A DNA stretch of 64,000 bases from Streptomyces geranii (GTDB lineage: Bacteria; Actinomycetota; Actinomycetes; Streptomycetales; Streptomycetaceae), in assembly GCF_002954775.1 (NCBI RefSeq), contig NZ_PJME01000003.1, positions 248,001-312,000 of the forward strand, in the 5' to 3' direction. The first letter of the stretch is position 1; every line of letters begins with the position of its first letter. Below are positions 41,880-50,721 of the stretch, in pieces. The notes below the pieces were generated by a model. The model worked only from the letters and a program-made list of their open reading frames with translations. It was not told the DNA's origin and did not search any database. The translations under genes were made by a program, and so were the position numbers.

Positions 41880-43267
41880 CAGGTGGCCGCCTTCACCGTG
41901 AAGCCCTGCTTCTTGGCGAACGTGGTGATCCGGGTCTGCCAACTGGCGAGCGCGGCGACGGTGTCGGTCTTGCGGGCCAGTGACAGGCCGACGGTCTCCG
42001 TCCAGTCGGTGGCGACCTGGTCGAGGAAGGGCGGCCACTGGAAGGAGGGGTCGACCTGGGCGCTGATGCCGGCGAAGACCTCGTTGACCTTCTGGCCGCC
42101 GTAGAAGGCGGGGGTGGCGCCGCTGAAACTCGCGTCCGCGAGCAGGGCCTTGGTGGCGGGGAAGAAGAACTGCTTCGTCGCGAACAGCTTCGCGCTCTCG
42201 GGGTCGCTGTTGAGGAACTTGGCGAATTCGGCGGCGGCGATGGGGTTCTTGGTGGAGCGGATCACGGCGGTCGTCGAGCCGCCCCAGTTGCCGGCGCTCG
42301 GCTTGGCGGCGTCCCACTGCGGCATCGGGGCCGCCCGCCACTTGCCCGCGGTGTCCTTGGCCGAGCCGGAGAGGAAGGCCGGGCCCCAGGCGCCGACGAT
42401 CCAGGTGGCGTACTTGCCCTTGTTGAGCGCGGCGTACCAGGAGTCCGTGAAGTCCGGCTCGACGCCGATGACGCCCTCCTGGGCGAGGGCGCCCCAGAAC
42501 GCGCCGAGCTTCTTGGAGACCGCGTCGTCGACGCTGATGGTGATGTCGCTCTTGCCGGAGGTGACGTACGGCTTGGACCCCGCCTGCCACAACAGGCCGT
42601 GCCACGCGGCGACCTGGTTCGCGGCGAGGTTGGTGAGGTAGACGTCCGGGTCGGCCTTGTGCAGCTTGCGCGCGGCCTCGGCGAACTCGTCCCAGGTCTC
42701 GGGGACTTCGATGCCGTGCTTGTCGAAGATGTCCTGCCGGTACAGCATGCCCATCGGGCCGGTGTCCTGCGGGATCGCCCACACCTCGCCGTCGCTGCCG
42801 CTGACCTGGCTCCAGGTCCAGTCCACGAACTGGGACTTGAGGGCGGAGGCGCCGTACGGGCGCAGGTCCAGCAGGCTGTCGGTGATCGTGAAGGTCGGGA
42901 TCGCCTGGAACTCGATCTGCACCAGGTCGGGGGCGCCGCTGCCGGCCTTGAGCGCGGTACGCAGCTTGGTGTACTCCGGGGTGCCCTGACCGGCGTTGAC
43001 GGCCTTGACCTTGATCGCCGGGTACTTCTTCTCGAACAGGGCGATCTCGGCGGCGATCTCCGGGACCCACGTCCAGAAGGTCAGCTCGGTCGGGGTCGTC
43101 ATCGCCTTGTCGATGTCGGCCTGGCTGACCGGCTTAGACGAGGACGAGCCGCTGTCGGAGCCACCCCCGCCGCAGGCGGTGAGGGCCGCGCCGAGCGAGG
43201 CGGCACCGGCCGCGGTGAGCAGGAGACGGCGGCTGAGGGCAGCGGGGGAGGCGGGGATTCTGGGCAT
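41879..43267 (-). CDS. Carbohydrate ABC transporter solute-binding lipoprotein
   Basis: A 462-residue family-1 binding protein. The signal has a twin-arginine-like head (SRRLLLTAAGAAS) and a lipobox LTAC (Cys32), followed by a Ser/Gly linker. The mature part shows LTFWTWVPEIAAEIALFEKK, GAPDLVQIEFQAIPTF and GAWGPAFL, typical of maltose/cellobiose/xylobiose-type binders. Clustering with GH42 suggests uptake of beta-galactosides or related oligosaccharides. Confidence 0.93.
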   Translation of the reverse strand: MPRIPASPAALSRRLLLTAAGAASLGAALTACGGGGSDSGSSSSKPVSQADIDKAMTTPTELTFWTWVPEIAAEIALFEKKYPAIKVKAVNAGQGTPEYTKLRTALKAGSGAPDLVQIEFQAIPTFTITDSLLDLRPYGASALKSQFVDWTWSQVSGSDGEVWAIPQDTGPMGMLYRQDIFDKHGIEVPETWDEFAEAARKLHKADPDVYLTNLAANQVAAWHGLLWQAGSKPYVTSGKSDITISVDDAVSKKLGAFWGALAQEGVIGVEPDFTDSWYAALNKGKYATWIVGAWGPAFLSGSAKDTAGKWRAAPMPQWDAAKPSAGNWGGSTTAVIRSTKNPIAAAEFAKFLNSDPESAKLFATKQFFFPATKALLADASFSGATPAFYGGQKVNEVFAGISAQVDPSFQWPPFLDQVATDWTETVGLSLARKTDTVAALASWQTRITTFAKKQGFTVKAAT

Positions 43268-43317
43268 GGTGGACTCCGGCCAGGACGAAAGGACGTGATG
43301 GGAGGACTGGGGGAGGC

Positions 43318-43338
43318 GGCAGGTGGGGCTGACCTGCC
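43318..43338 (-). terminator. Hairpin between lacI and the solute-binding gene
   Basis: A perfect 7-bp stem (GGCAGGT / ACCTGCC) with a 7-base loop lies 45 bases past the regulator stop and 51 bases before the binding-protein start. It could attenuate regulator readthrough or stabilise the downstream message. Confidence 0.35.
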
Positions 43339-43382
43339 TCTTCAGGGGTGTGGCTGCGGTGCTGGTGCTGCGGTGGGTGCGG

Positions 43383-44426
43383 CTACCGGTGGGGCGGGGG
43401 TGCGGTGGAGGACCGTACGACGAGGTCGACCGGTGGGTCGCTCGGCGGCAGCGGGTCCGCGTCCGGGTTCTCGATGGCGTGCAGCAGGCGTTTGAGGCCC
43501 TCCTGCGCCACCGCGTCGAACGGCTGCCTGACGGTGGTCAGCGGCGGGGTGACGTAGGCGGCGACCGGGATGTCGTCGAACCCGACCACGCTCACGTCGT
43601 CCGGCACCCGCCGTCCGGCCTCCGCCAGCGCCCGGATCAGTCCGATCGCCATGTCGTCGTTGGCGGCGAACACGGCGGTCACCGAGGGATCGGCGGCGAG
43701 CCGGCGGCCCGCCGCGTAGCCGGAGGCGGCCGACCAGTCGCCCTCGACGACGGGCGGCTCGGACGCGCCATGGGCGGCGAGGGCGGCCCGCCAGGCGGCG
43801 AGCCGGTCCCTGGCCGCGAACCAGCGCGGCGGTCCGGAGAGGTGATGGACCGTCAGATGGCCGAGATCCAGCAGGTGTTGGGTGGCGGCCCGGGTGAGCA
43901 GATCCGCCCCGCCGCCCGAGGTGACCGGGTGGGCGGTGGCGAAGGGCGAGGGCGCCCCGATGACCAGGACCGGTACGTCGACGGACAGCTCCGCCATGCT
44001 CGTGCCCTCGTCGATCGGCTCGGAGACGACGATGCCGTCCACCCCCTGTTCGAGGAGCGAGCCGACGGCGCCGGCGACGCCCGCCGGGTCGCCCTCGACC
44101 GTGTTGACGACCCGCAGCGCGTACCCGGTGTCCCGGACGGCGCGCTCGATGCCCATCAGCAGTGACGCGGGCCCGTACAGGGCGGTACCCAGCGTCACCA
44201 CGCCGATCGACCTCGTCCGCCCGGAGGCGAGCGCCCGGGCCGCGTTGTTCATCCGGTAGCCGAGGTCTTCGGCGGCCTGGAGAACCCGGCGGCGTACGTC
44301 CTCGGAGACGTACCGCTCGCCGTTGAGGACCCGGGACACGGTCTTCTGGGAGACACCCGCGAGCCGTGCCACGTCGACACTGCGGGGCGTCGACGAGGCC
44401 GCACCCCGTCCTGTCTGTCGTGTCAC
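43383..44426 (-). CDS. LacI-family transcriptional regulator
   Basis: A 347-residue repressor. The helix-turn-helix is at about 16-37 (VDVARLAGVSQKTVSRVLNG), with the hinge MNNAARALASGRT. A periplasmic-binding-like effector domain follows, containing GVVTLGTALYG, TAVFAANDDMAIGLIRAL and VSVVGFDDIPVAAY. It starts at GTG 44426 with GAGGAG about 6 bases upstream. It is the first gene of the transporter/GH42 operon and has three tandem palindromes just upstream, so autoregulation with sugar induction is likely. Confidence 0.94.
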   Translation of the reverse strand: MTRQTGRGAASSTPRSVDVARLAGVSQKTVSRVLNGERYVSEDVRRRVLQAAEDLGYRMNNAARALASGRTRSIGVVTLGTALYGPASLLMGIERAVRDTGYALRVVNTVEGDPAGVAGAVGSLLEQGVDGIVVSEPIDEGTSMAELSVDVPVLVIGAPSPFATAHPVTSGGGADLLTRAATQHLLDLGHLTVHHLSGPPRWFAARDRLAAWRAALAAHGASEPPVVEGDWSAASGYAAGRRLAADPSVTAVFAANDDMAIGLIRALAEAGRRVPDDVSVVGFDDIPVAAYVTPPLTTVRQPFDAVAQEGLKRLLHAIENPDADPLPPSDPPVDLVVRSSTAPPPHR

Positions 44427-44446
44427 GGCGACTCCTCGCGGATATC

Positions 44447-44488
44447 TGACTGCGCTGTCATGACTGCGCAGTCATATCTACGCAGTCA
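44447..44488. promoter_or_regulatory. Three tandem 14-bp operator-like units
   Basis: TGACTGCGCTGTCA (44447-44460, one mismatch from symmetry), TGACTGCGCAGTCA (44461-44474, perfect palindrome) and TATCTACGCAGTCA (44475-44488, right half kept) lie head to tail without spacers. The CG-centred symmetry is that of LacI-family operators. They start 21 bases upstream of lacI and probably cover its promoter. Confidence 0.75.
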
Positions 44489-44559
44489 GACGGGGCACGT
44501 CAAGGGTTCGCGCAATCCCGGCGTAACTTTCCTGACTCGGACAGCGCTGTCGCACCGGT

Positions 44560-44602
44560 GTCGTACCAGGGTCGTACGGCGGCCCTACGACCCCGGTACG
44601 AC
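44560..44602. promoter_or_regulatory. Large inverted repeat in the lacI/M20 intergenic region
   Basis: GTCGTACCAGGGTCGTA and TACGACCCCGGTACGAC form a 17-bp stem with one A-C mismatch and a 9-base loop. Each arm contains two GTCGTA-like units. A further palindrome GACAGCGCTGTC lies at 44540-44551. The location upstream of divergent genes suggests protein-binding sites; insulation by an RNA hairpin is also possible. Confidence 0.5.
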
Positions 44603-44708
44603 AGCGCCGGACACCCCTCCGCCGGCCGGGCGTCCATGATCCGACCGCTTTCTGGGTAGCTACGGGGTTTGCCGCGTCGTAGCGCCGTCGTCCCGAGGAG
44701 AGCCGCCC

Positions 44709-45863
44709 GTGTCCCTGCCCGACATCGAGTCCCTGGCCCGTACCGCACTGCCCGAGATGACCGACGACCTGCGCACCCTCGTCGAGCACGAGACCCCCAG
44801 CGACGACAAGCAGCTGCTGTCCGCCGGGCTCGCCGCCATCGAGGACTGGGCGCACCGGCGCCTCGGCCCACCGGACGAGACCGTGCGGCATGACGGCGGC
44901 GAGCACGGAGACGTCCTGGAACTCCTCCACCGGGGCACCTCGGACACCGAGGTGCTGCTGCTCGCCCACTACGACACCGTGTGGCCGGCCGGCACCCTCG
45001 CCGAGTGGCCGTTCACCGTGACGGACGACGGCCGGGTGAGCGCGCCGGGCGCCTTCGACATGAAGTGCGGCCTGGTGCAGGCCGTTTGGGCGCTGCGCCT
45101 GCTGCGCGAACGGAACCTGCCGCGCCCGACGGTACGGCTGCTCCTCAACGGCGACGAGGAGATCGGCAGCCCCTTCTCCCGGCCGCACATCGAGCGGCTC
45201 AGCGAGCACGCGGCGGCCACACTGGTGTGCGAACCGGCGGCGGGACCGGACGGCGACCTGAAGACGGCCCGCAAGGGCGTCGGCCTCTTCGAGGTGGCCG
45301 TGGCGGGCGTGGAGGCCCATGCGGGCCTGGACCCCTACGGCGGCGCGAGCGCCGTGCACGCCCTCGCCGAACTCGTCACGCGGATCGCGGAGTTGGGCTC
45401 ACGCGAACACGGCACGACGGTCAACGTCGGTGTGATCAGCGGCGGTACGGGACGCAACGTCATCGCCGGACACGCCCGCTGCGGGATCGACGTACGCATC
45501 GCCGACCCCGCCGAGGCGGTCCGCATCGACACCGAACTGGCCGCCCTCACGGCCTCCGACCCCCGGGTACGGGTGACCGTCTCCGGCGACTGGAACCGCC
45601 CGGCGATGGTGCCGACGCCGGCCTCCCAACTCCTGTTCAAACAGGCGCAGTCGGTGGCGGCGGGGCTCGGTCTGACGGTCCGTGAGACGGGCGTGGGCGG
45701 GGCGAGCGACGGCAACTTCGTCTCCGCGCTGGGCCGCCCGGTCCTGGACGGCCTCGGCCCGGTGGGCGGGGGCGCGCACGCCCGCGGCGAGCATGTGCTG
45801 CTCGAACACGTGCCGGCCCGTACGGCGCTGCTGGCGGGGCTGCTCGTGGCCCACGGGGAATAG
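44709..45863 (+). CDS. M20-family metallopeptidase (glutamate carboxypeptidase-like)
   Basis: A 384-residue zinc peptidase without a signal sequence. Metal ligands fit H87 and D89 (LLAHYDTVWP), D117 (FDMKCG), E150/E151 (NGDEEIGS), with a later Glu in VCEPAA and a C-terminal His in GGGAHARGEHV. The dimerisation domain lies at about 190-300 (GVEAHAGLDPYGGASA). Such enzymes release C-terminal Glu or hydrolyse N-acyl amino acids. GAGGAGAG precedes GTG 44709. It is divergent from the lacI operon. Confidence 0.92.
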   Translation: MSLPDIESLARTALPEMTDDLRTLVEHETPSDDKQLLSAGLAAIEDWAHRRLGPPDETVRHDGGEHGDVLELLHRGTSDTEVLLLAHYDTVWPAGTLAEWPFTVTDDGRVSAPGAFDMKCGLVQAVWALRLLRERNLPRPTVRLLLNGDEEIGSPFSRPHIERLSEHAAATLVCEPAAGPDGDLKTARKGVGLFEVAVAGVEAHAGLDPYGGASAVHALAELVTRIAELGSREHGTTVNVGVISGGTGRNVIAGHARCGIDVRIADPAEAVRIDTELAALTASDPRVRVTVSGDWNRPAMVPTPASQLLFKQAQSVAAGLGLTVRETGVGGASDGNFVSALGRPVLDGLGPVGGGAHARGEHVLLEHVPARTALLAGLLVAHGE

Positions 45864-45917
45864 CCGGCCCCGCACGTACGCTGGAGGAGCAGTCGGCTCT
45901 AGTGATCGGGGACCGGG

Positions 45918-46121
45918 ATGACCTACGAAGCGCAGACCACGGAGAGCGTCAGGGCCACGGAGACCGCCGGGACCGCCGAGGCGGTGCGGCACACGCGCTT
46001 CGGGCGACTGCCCGAGCGGATCCGCCTGGAGGACATGACCGCCGGGCAGCCCGCCTCGGTGCCCGACCCGGCGCGGAACGCGTACAACGAGGACGAGTGG
46101 ACGGTCCGGTACTGCCTGTGA
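45918..46121 (+). CDS. Small protein of unknown function (67 aa)
   Basis: A short polar protein, Thr/Ala-rich at first (TTESVRATETAGTAEAVRH), then a more conserved-looking RFGRLPERIRLEDM and the end YNEDEWTVRYCL with a single Cys next to the last residue. No domain is recognised. It starts at ATG 45918, with only a weak ribosome site, 54 bases after the M20 peptidase, and is followed by a strong terminator, so it is probably the last gene of that transcript. Confidence 0.6.
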   Translation: MTYEAQTTESVRATETAGTAEAVRHTRFGRLPERIRLEDMTAGQPASVPDPARNAYNEDEWTVRYCL

Positions 46122-46128
46122 CGAACGA

Positions 46129-46162
46129 AGGGCGGGCCGCCGGGTGTCCGGCGGCCCGCCCT
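46129..46162. terminator. Strong bidirectional terminator
   Basis: A perfect 15-bp stem (AGGGCGGGCCGCCGG / CCGGCGGCCCGCCCT) with loop GTGT lies between the convergent small-protein and GT39 genes. Confidence 0.9.
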
Positions 46163-46179
46163 GGGGGGACGGGGATCGA

Positions 46180-48378
46180 TCAGCTGACGTCGGAGGCGTC
46201 CAGGCGGTAGAGGCCGCTGCTGGTCGACGTGGACGTCGAGGTGGACGTGGACGTCGACGTGGAGGTCGATGAGCTGCTCGTCGAACCGGTGCTGTACTCC
46301 GAGGAGTCGACTGCCGTGCCGTGCTCCTTCACCCAGTTCGCGATCTCGGAGCTGGTGCCCTGGCCGCTGTCGCTGCTCACGATGATGTAGTGCAACTTGC
46401 CTGCCTTCACCAGGCTCTTGAGCTTGGCCAGGGTCATCGCGTTGTCGCTGCCCGACCAGCCGCCCATCGAGATCACGGGCTGGCCCGACTCCAGGATGAT
46501 CGAGGACGCCGTCTGGTCGGTGGCCACCGCCAGCAGCCAAGTGGCGCCGTCCTGGTGCTTCTTGAGGTACGTGATCATGTCCGACGACACCTGGGTGCCG
46601 CCGCCCATCCCACCGCCACCGCCACCGGCGGTTCCTCCGCCGTCACCGCTCGGACGGGTGCCCGACTCGGTGCCCGCCTCCGCCGAACTCCCGCTGGAGG
46701 ACGAGGTGTTGCCCGACGGGGGCGTCCCCATGGACTGGCCGTCGCTCTCGCTCGTACCGCTGCTGCCGCTCGTACCCCTGGAGCCCTGCGGAGCACCGCC
46801 GCCGCCACCCATGCCGCCGCCCATTCCGCCGCCTGTGCTGGGGCCGGCCGTCGGGTTGGTGCCGTTGGTGCTGGAGGTCGCGGCCGAGACCGAGTAGGCG
46901 GCCGGTCCTGCGAGCAGGGCGACCACCGCGGCCAGTGCCGCGATGCCCATCAGACGGTGCCGCTTGCTGAAGCGGCCGATCAGCAGGCCCGCGACGGACA
47001 GGGTGCCTGCCACCGCCACGATGATCTCCGCGACCGTGTACAGGGTGCCGGAGCCCGACACCCGCTGGAGCAGGACGACCGCCCAGATCGCGCTCGCCGC
47101 GATGGCCAGCGGGAGCACCCAGGCCCACTTCGCCGCCGTACCCTCACGGAAGGCGCGGTAGAGCATGACCCCGCCGGCGCCCGCCAGGGCCGCGATTCCG
47201 GGGGCCATGGCCGTGACGTAGTACGGGTGGAAGGTGCCCTCGGCGAGGGCGAAGGTCAGGTAGTGCAGGACGAACCAGCCGCCCCAGAGCAGCAGCGCCG
47301 CGCGCTTGGCGTCCGTACGGGGGGCACGGCCGCGCAGGACCAGGCCCGCGATCAGGGCGATCAGTGCGAAGGGGATCAGCCAGGAGATCTGGCCGCCCAT
47401 GATCTCGTTGAACATGCGGTAGACGGACGCCGTACCGCCGAAGCTCGCGCCGTTGCCCGCCGAGCCGACCGACGAACTCGCCCCGAAGATCCGGCCGAAG
47501 CCGTTGTAGCCGATGACCAGGTCCCAGACCGTGTTGTCGGTCGAACCGCCGATGTAGGGGCGGGAGGAGGCCGGGATCAGGTCGACGACCACCATCCACC
47601 AGGCCGAGGAGACCACGAGGGCCACCGTGCCGACGGCCAGGTTGCGGATGCGCCTGCCCAGGCTCGCGTTCGCCGCCCAGAGGTAGACCAGGAAGAAGAC
47701 CGGCAGGACGACGTACGCCTGCATCATCTTGGTGTTGAAGGCGAAGCCGATCGCCACGCCCGACCAGACCAGCGGCATCAGGCGTCCGGTGCGCACCGAC
47801 TTCATCAGGGCCGCCGCGCCCAGCAGCATCAGGAAGACCAGGATCGGGTCCGGGTTCGTGTCCCGGGTGATCGCCACCGTGATCGGGGTCAGGGCGAGGG
47901 CCAGGGACGCGATGGTCGCCGCCACCGGGCCGAAGTCGCGCTTCACCATGCGGAACAGCAGGGCCACCGAGGCCGTGCCGACCGCGACCATCGGCAGCAT
48001 CAACTGCCAGGTGCCGTAACCGAATACGCGGGCCGACAGGCCCATCACCCAGAGCGCGAAGGGGGGTTTGTCGACGGTGATGAAGCTGCCGGAGTCCAAC
48101 GCCCCGAAGAAGAAGGCCTTCCAGCTCTTCGTGCCGCTGTACACGGCCGCGTCGTAGAAGGTGTTGCCGGTGATGGAGGAGAGGTTCCAGGCGTACAGCG
48201 CCGTGGCGAGGATCAGGATTCCCCAGAGGGTGGGGCGGGTCCAGGCCGGGTCCTCGGGGGCGCCGGTGAACAGGCGTTTGGCGCGGGCCGCGAGACCGCC
48301 GCCGGAGGCCGGGGGTTCGGCGCGGTGGTGGGGCGCGGGTGCGCTGTCGCGGGTCGGCGGCGGGGCGAGGGTCGTCAT
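46180..48378 (-). CDS. GT39/ArnT-like membrane glycosyltransferase
   Basis: A 732-residue integral membrane enzyme with about 11-13 helices. The first outside loop has TFYDAAVYSGTKSWKAFFFG and the acidic DKPPFALWV motif typical of GT39/ArnT-type transferases that use polyprenyl-phosphate sugars. TRDTNPDPILVFLMLL and HPYYVTAMAPGIAAL are also family-like. A Gly/Ser-rich stretch (about 540-640) precedes an outside domain and a Ser/Thr dipeptide run near the end. It overlaps the GT2 gene (ATGA), which should supply the lipid-linked sugar. The acceptor (protein or wall glycan) is unknown. Confidence 0.9.
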   Translation of the reverse strand: MTTLAPPPTRDSAPAPHHRAEPPASGGGLAARAKRLFTGAPEDPAWTRPTLWGILILATALYAWNLSSITGNTFYDAAVYSGTKSWKAFFFGALDSGSFITVDKPPFALWVMGLSARVFGYGTWQLMLPMVAVGTASVALLFRMVKRDFGPVAATIASLALALTPITVAITRDTNPDPILVFLMLLGAAALMKSVRTGRLMPLVWSGVAIGFAFNTKMMQAYVVLPVFFLVYLWAANASLGRRIRNLAVGTVALVVSSAWWMVVVDLIPASSRPYIGGSTDNTVWDLVIGYNGFGRIFGASSSVGSAGNGASFGGTASVYRMFNEIMGGQISWLIPFALIALIAGLVLRGRAPRTDAKRAALLLWGGWFVLHYLTFALAEGTFHPYYVTAMAPGIAALAGAGGVMLYRAFREGTAAKWAWVLPLAIAASAIWAVVLLQRVSGSGTLYTVAEIIVAVAGTLSVAGLLIGRFSKRHRLMGIAALAAVVALLAGPAAYSVSAATSSTNGTNPTAGPSTGGGMGGGMGGGGGAPQGSRGTSGSSGTSESDGQSMGTPPSGNTSSSSGSSAEAGTESGTRPSGDGGGTAGGGGGGMGGGTQVSSDMITYLKKHQDGATWLLAVATDQTASSIILESGQPVISMGGWSGSDNAMTLAKLKSLVKAGKLHYIIVSSDSGQGTSSEIANWVKEHGTAVDSSEYSTGSTSSSSTSTSTSTSTSTSTSTSSGLYRLDASDVS
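46216..46272. repeat. Ser-Thr-coding hexanucleotide repeat
   Basis: About nine imperfect 6-base units (on the minus strand TCSACS) code for alternating Ser-Thr near the C-terminus of the GT39 protein. Length change by slippage would stay in frame for whole units. Confidence 0.6.
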
Positions 48379-49220
48379 GACGCGTACTCCAAGCTGGGGG
48401 CGGGGCTGCTGCTGGTGACGTGCTGGGGTGCGCCTACGGGGCGCTGCGCGGGTACGCGACGCGGTACGGGAATCCGGGTGCGGCCGGTGACGCCGGCGCG
48501 CAGCATCCGGCGTACGCCTCTGAGGTCGTCGAGGGCGGTGCGGACGATGTCGACCCGGCTGTCGGGGTCGTCGACCCAGTCGACCGGTACTTCGTGGATG
48601 CGCAGGCCGTTGCGCTGGGCCAGGACCAGCAACTCGGTGTCGAAGAACCAGGCGTTGTCCTCGATGTGCGGGGCCAGCGCCCGGAAGACGTCCGTGCGGA
48701 CCGCCTTGAAACCGCACTGGGCGTCCGAGAAGCGGGCCGCGAGGCCGAGCCGCAACAGGGCGTTGTACGAGCGGGAGATGAACTCGCGCTTCGGGCCGCG
48801 CACCACGTCGGACTGGCGGTGCAGGCGGCTGCCGATGGCCACGTCGCTGTGGCCGGACAGGAGCGGGGCCACCAGCGGGAGGAAGCCCGCGAGGCCCGTG
48901 GAGAGGTCGACGTCCATGTACGCGACCACGTCGGCCGTGGAGTTCCGCCACACGTGCTTCAGCGCGCGGCCCCGGCCCTTCGCGTCCAGGTGGACCGCGT
49001 GGACGTGCGGGAGGCGGAGCGTCAGGTCGGTCGCGACCTGCCAGGTGGCGTCGGTGCTGGCGTTGTCCGCGACCGTGATGCGGAACGGGAACGGGAAGGA
49101 GGCTTCGAGGTAGGCGTGGAGACGGCCGATGCTCTCGGCGAGTACGTGCGCCTCGTTGTACACCGGCACCACGATCTCGACCGAACGCTGCCGGACGCCC
49201 CTCGCGTTCGTTTCGTTCAT
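48375..49220 (-). CDS. GT2 polyprenyl-phosphate glycosyltransferase (GtrB/DPM1-like)
   Basis: A 281-residue GT-A enzyme. The nucleotide-sugar site is VEIVVPVYNEAHVLAESI, the metal motif is MDVDLST, and DAQCGFKAVRTDVFRAL plus WFFDTELLVLAQRNGL are the usual acceptor-side motifs. It transfers glucose or mannose to polyprenyl phosphate on the inner membrane face. No membrane helices follow the catalytic domain, so it is the soluble DPM1 form. Coupled to the GT39 gene, it likely feeds that enzyme. The ribosome site before ATG 49220 is weak. Confidence 0.92.
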   Translation of the reverse strand: MNETNARGVRQRSVEIVVPVYNEAHVLAESIGRLHAYLEASFPFPFRITVADNASTDATWQVATDLTLRLPHVHAVHLDAKGRGRALKHVWRNSTADVVAYMDVDLSTGLAGFLPLVAPLLSGHSDVAIGSRLHRQSDVVRGPKREFISRSYNALLRLGLAARFSDAQCGFKAVRTDVFRALAPHIEDNAWFFDTELLVLAQRNGLRIHEVPVDWVDDPDSRVDIVRTALDDLRGVRRMLRAGVTGRTRIPVPRRVPAQRPVGAPQHVTSSSPAPSLEYAS

Positions 49221-49331
49221 GCCAGTGACGATCGGGGCCGTATCTGGGGCGACCCTGAGGCGACTCTGAGCGAGGAATGAGAATCAGCGGACTCACAGGT
49301 TGCCCACAGGGGCGGCCGGTGACACGTGATC

Positions 49332-49937
49332 TCAGGCTGTGTGCGCGCTCCCACCGCCCGCCGCCGCGGACGCGATCAACTGGTCGATCAGCGCGATCAG
49401 GACGTCCCGGCACGACTCCCGGTCCCGGGCGTCGCACAGCAGCACCGGGGTGCGCTCCGGCAGTGCCAGGGCCTCCCGGATCTCGTCCGGCTCGTACGGA
49501 TGTTCCCCGTGGAAGCCGTTCACGCCGACGACGAAGGGGATGTCCCGGCGCTCGAAGAAGTCGATCGCCGCGAAGCTCGACTCCGGCCGGCGCACGTCGA
49601 TGAGGACCACGGCCCCCAGGGCGCCGATCGCCAGGTCGTTCCACATGAACCAGAAGCGCTGCTGGCCCGGCGTACCGAAGAGGTAGAGGATCAGCTCGTG
49701 GCTGAGGGTGATGCGGCCGAAGTCGAGGGCCACGGTGGTGGACTTCTTCTCCTCGATGCCGTCCAGGTCGTCGATGCCGAGGCCGGCCGCGGTCAGCGGT
49801 TCCTCGGTGCGCAGGGGCACGATCTCGCTGACCGAGCCGACCATCGTCGTCTTGCCCACGCCGAAGCCGCCGGCGATGAGGATCTTGACCGTGTCGGGCG
49901 CCGAGGTCCCGTTCGCGGTCGCGCTAGAGCCGGCCAA
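49332..49937 (-). CDS. cvnD: Conservon GTPase CvnD
   Basis: A 201-residue Ras-like GTPase of the MglA/CvnD group. The P-loop is GGFGVGKTT (23-31), switch region TTVALDFGRI, and G3 FGTPGQQRF. The starting TTG 49937 overlaps the cvnC stop by 14 bases, with AGGGA in range. It is the last gene of a cvnABCD conservon; such sets form membrane-linked switches that resemble eukaryotic receptor-G-protein modules and affect development or antibiotic production. Confidence 0.93.
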   Translation of the reverse strand: MAGSSATANGTSAPDTVKILIAGGFGVGKTTMVGSVSEIVPLRTEEPLTAAGLGIDDLDGIEEKKSTTVALDFGRITLSHELILYLFGTPGQQRFWFMWNDLAIGALGAVVLIDVRRPESSFAAIDFFERRDIPFVVGVNGFHGEHPYEPDEIREALALPERTPVLLCDARDRESCRDVLIALIDQLIASAAAGGGSAHTA

Positions 49938-50280
49938 GGCCGTCCCTCACTTTCTGGAGCAGGTCCATGTCCGTGGTGCGCGAGATCTGCCGCGGGGACT
50001 GGGCGGTGATCCGGCCCGCCTCCAGCAGATCGCACAGCATGATGACGACCACGCTCACCGGCAGGTCCAGATGGGCCGCCAGCTCCGCCACCACGACGGG
50101 ACGTGCGCACAGCCGCAGGATCCGAGCGTGCTCGGGCTGGGGCCGCTTGCCGCCGTCGGGCTGCGGCTCCACCGCCGTCACCGACGTGATCAGCGTGAAG
50201 TCGGCGCGGCTGGGCCGGGTCCGCCCGCCGGTGAGCGTGAACGGCCGTACGAGACGGCCGGCCGCGTCGCTTCCGCTCAC
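49924..50280 (-). CDS. cvnC: Conservon protein CvnC (DUF742)
   Basis: A 118-residue protein with the DUF742 signature LVRPFTLTGGRTRPSRADF at the start and a winged-helix-like part (LCARPVVVAELAAHLDLPVS, DLLEAGRITAQSP). It is thought to link the CvnB/CvnD switch. GTG 50280 begins just after the cvnB stop; a GTG at 50337 inside cvnB would add 19 Arg/Ser-rich residues and is less likely. Confidence 0.9.
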   Translation of the reverse strand: MSGSDAAGRLVRPFTLTGGRTRPSRADFTLITSVTAVEPQPDGGKRPQPEHARILRLCARPVVVAELAAHLDLPVSVVVIMLCDLLEAGRITAQSPRQISRTTDMDLLQKVRDGLGRL

Positions 50281-50281
50281 C

Positions 50282-50707
50282 TCACTCGCCGGCCGCGCCG
50301 ACGACCCCCGCGCGCGGGGCCGCGCTGAGGTGCTCACCGATCTTCTTCACCAGCATGTTCATCTGGTACGCCACCACCCCGACGTCCGCTCCCTGGCTGG
50401 TCAGCACCGCGAGATGGGCGCCGGGACCGGCCGCGGTGAGGATCAGGTAGCCGTTGCGCATCTCGATCAGCGCCTGGCGCACCGGACCGCCACGGAAGTC
50501 CATGCTGACGCCCTTGCTGAGGCTCATCAGCCCGGACGCGGTCGCCGCCAGCCGCTCGGCGTCGTCGCGCAGGAACGCCGTGGACCTGCTGACGACCAGT
50601 CCGTCCTCGGAGAGCACCACGGCGTGGTTCACCTCGGCTACCCGGTCCACGAGTCCGGTGAGCAGCTGGTCGAGCTCGGTGTGCGTGGCGGGGGTGGGGC
50701 GTGTCAT
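50282..50707 (-). CDS. cvnB: Conservon roadblock/LC7 protein CvnB
   Basis: A 141-residue roadblock-fold protein (LLTGLVDRVAEVNHAVVLSE, DGLVVSRSTAF, GYLILTAAGPGAHLAVL). The MglB-like role is to modulate the CvnD GTPase. AAGGA is 8 bases before ATG 50707, which rules out ATG 50722. Confidence 0.93.
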   Translation of the reverse strand: MTRPTPATHTELDQLLTGLVDRVAEVNHAVVLSEDGLVVSRSTAFLRDDAERLAATASGLMSLSKGVSMDFRGGPVRQALIEMRNGYLILTAAGPGAHLAVLTSQGADVGVVAYQMNMLVKKIGEHLSAAPRAGVVGAAGE

Positions 50708-50721
50708 TTCTCTGTCCTTCA

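Noticed and set aside
40998-43070. Fused permease with a 400-residue upstream extension
   Set aside because: The upstream part is an out-of-frame shadow of the solute-binding gene; the permease has a normal start at 41879 that overlaps the preceding stop.
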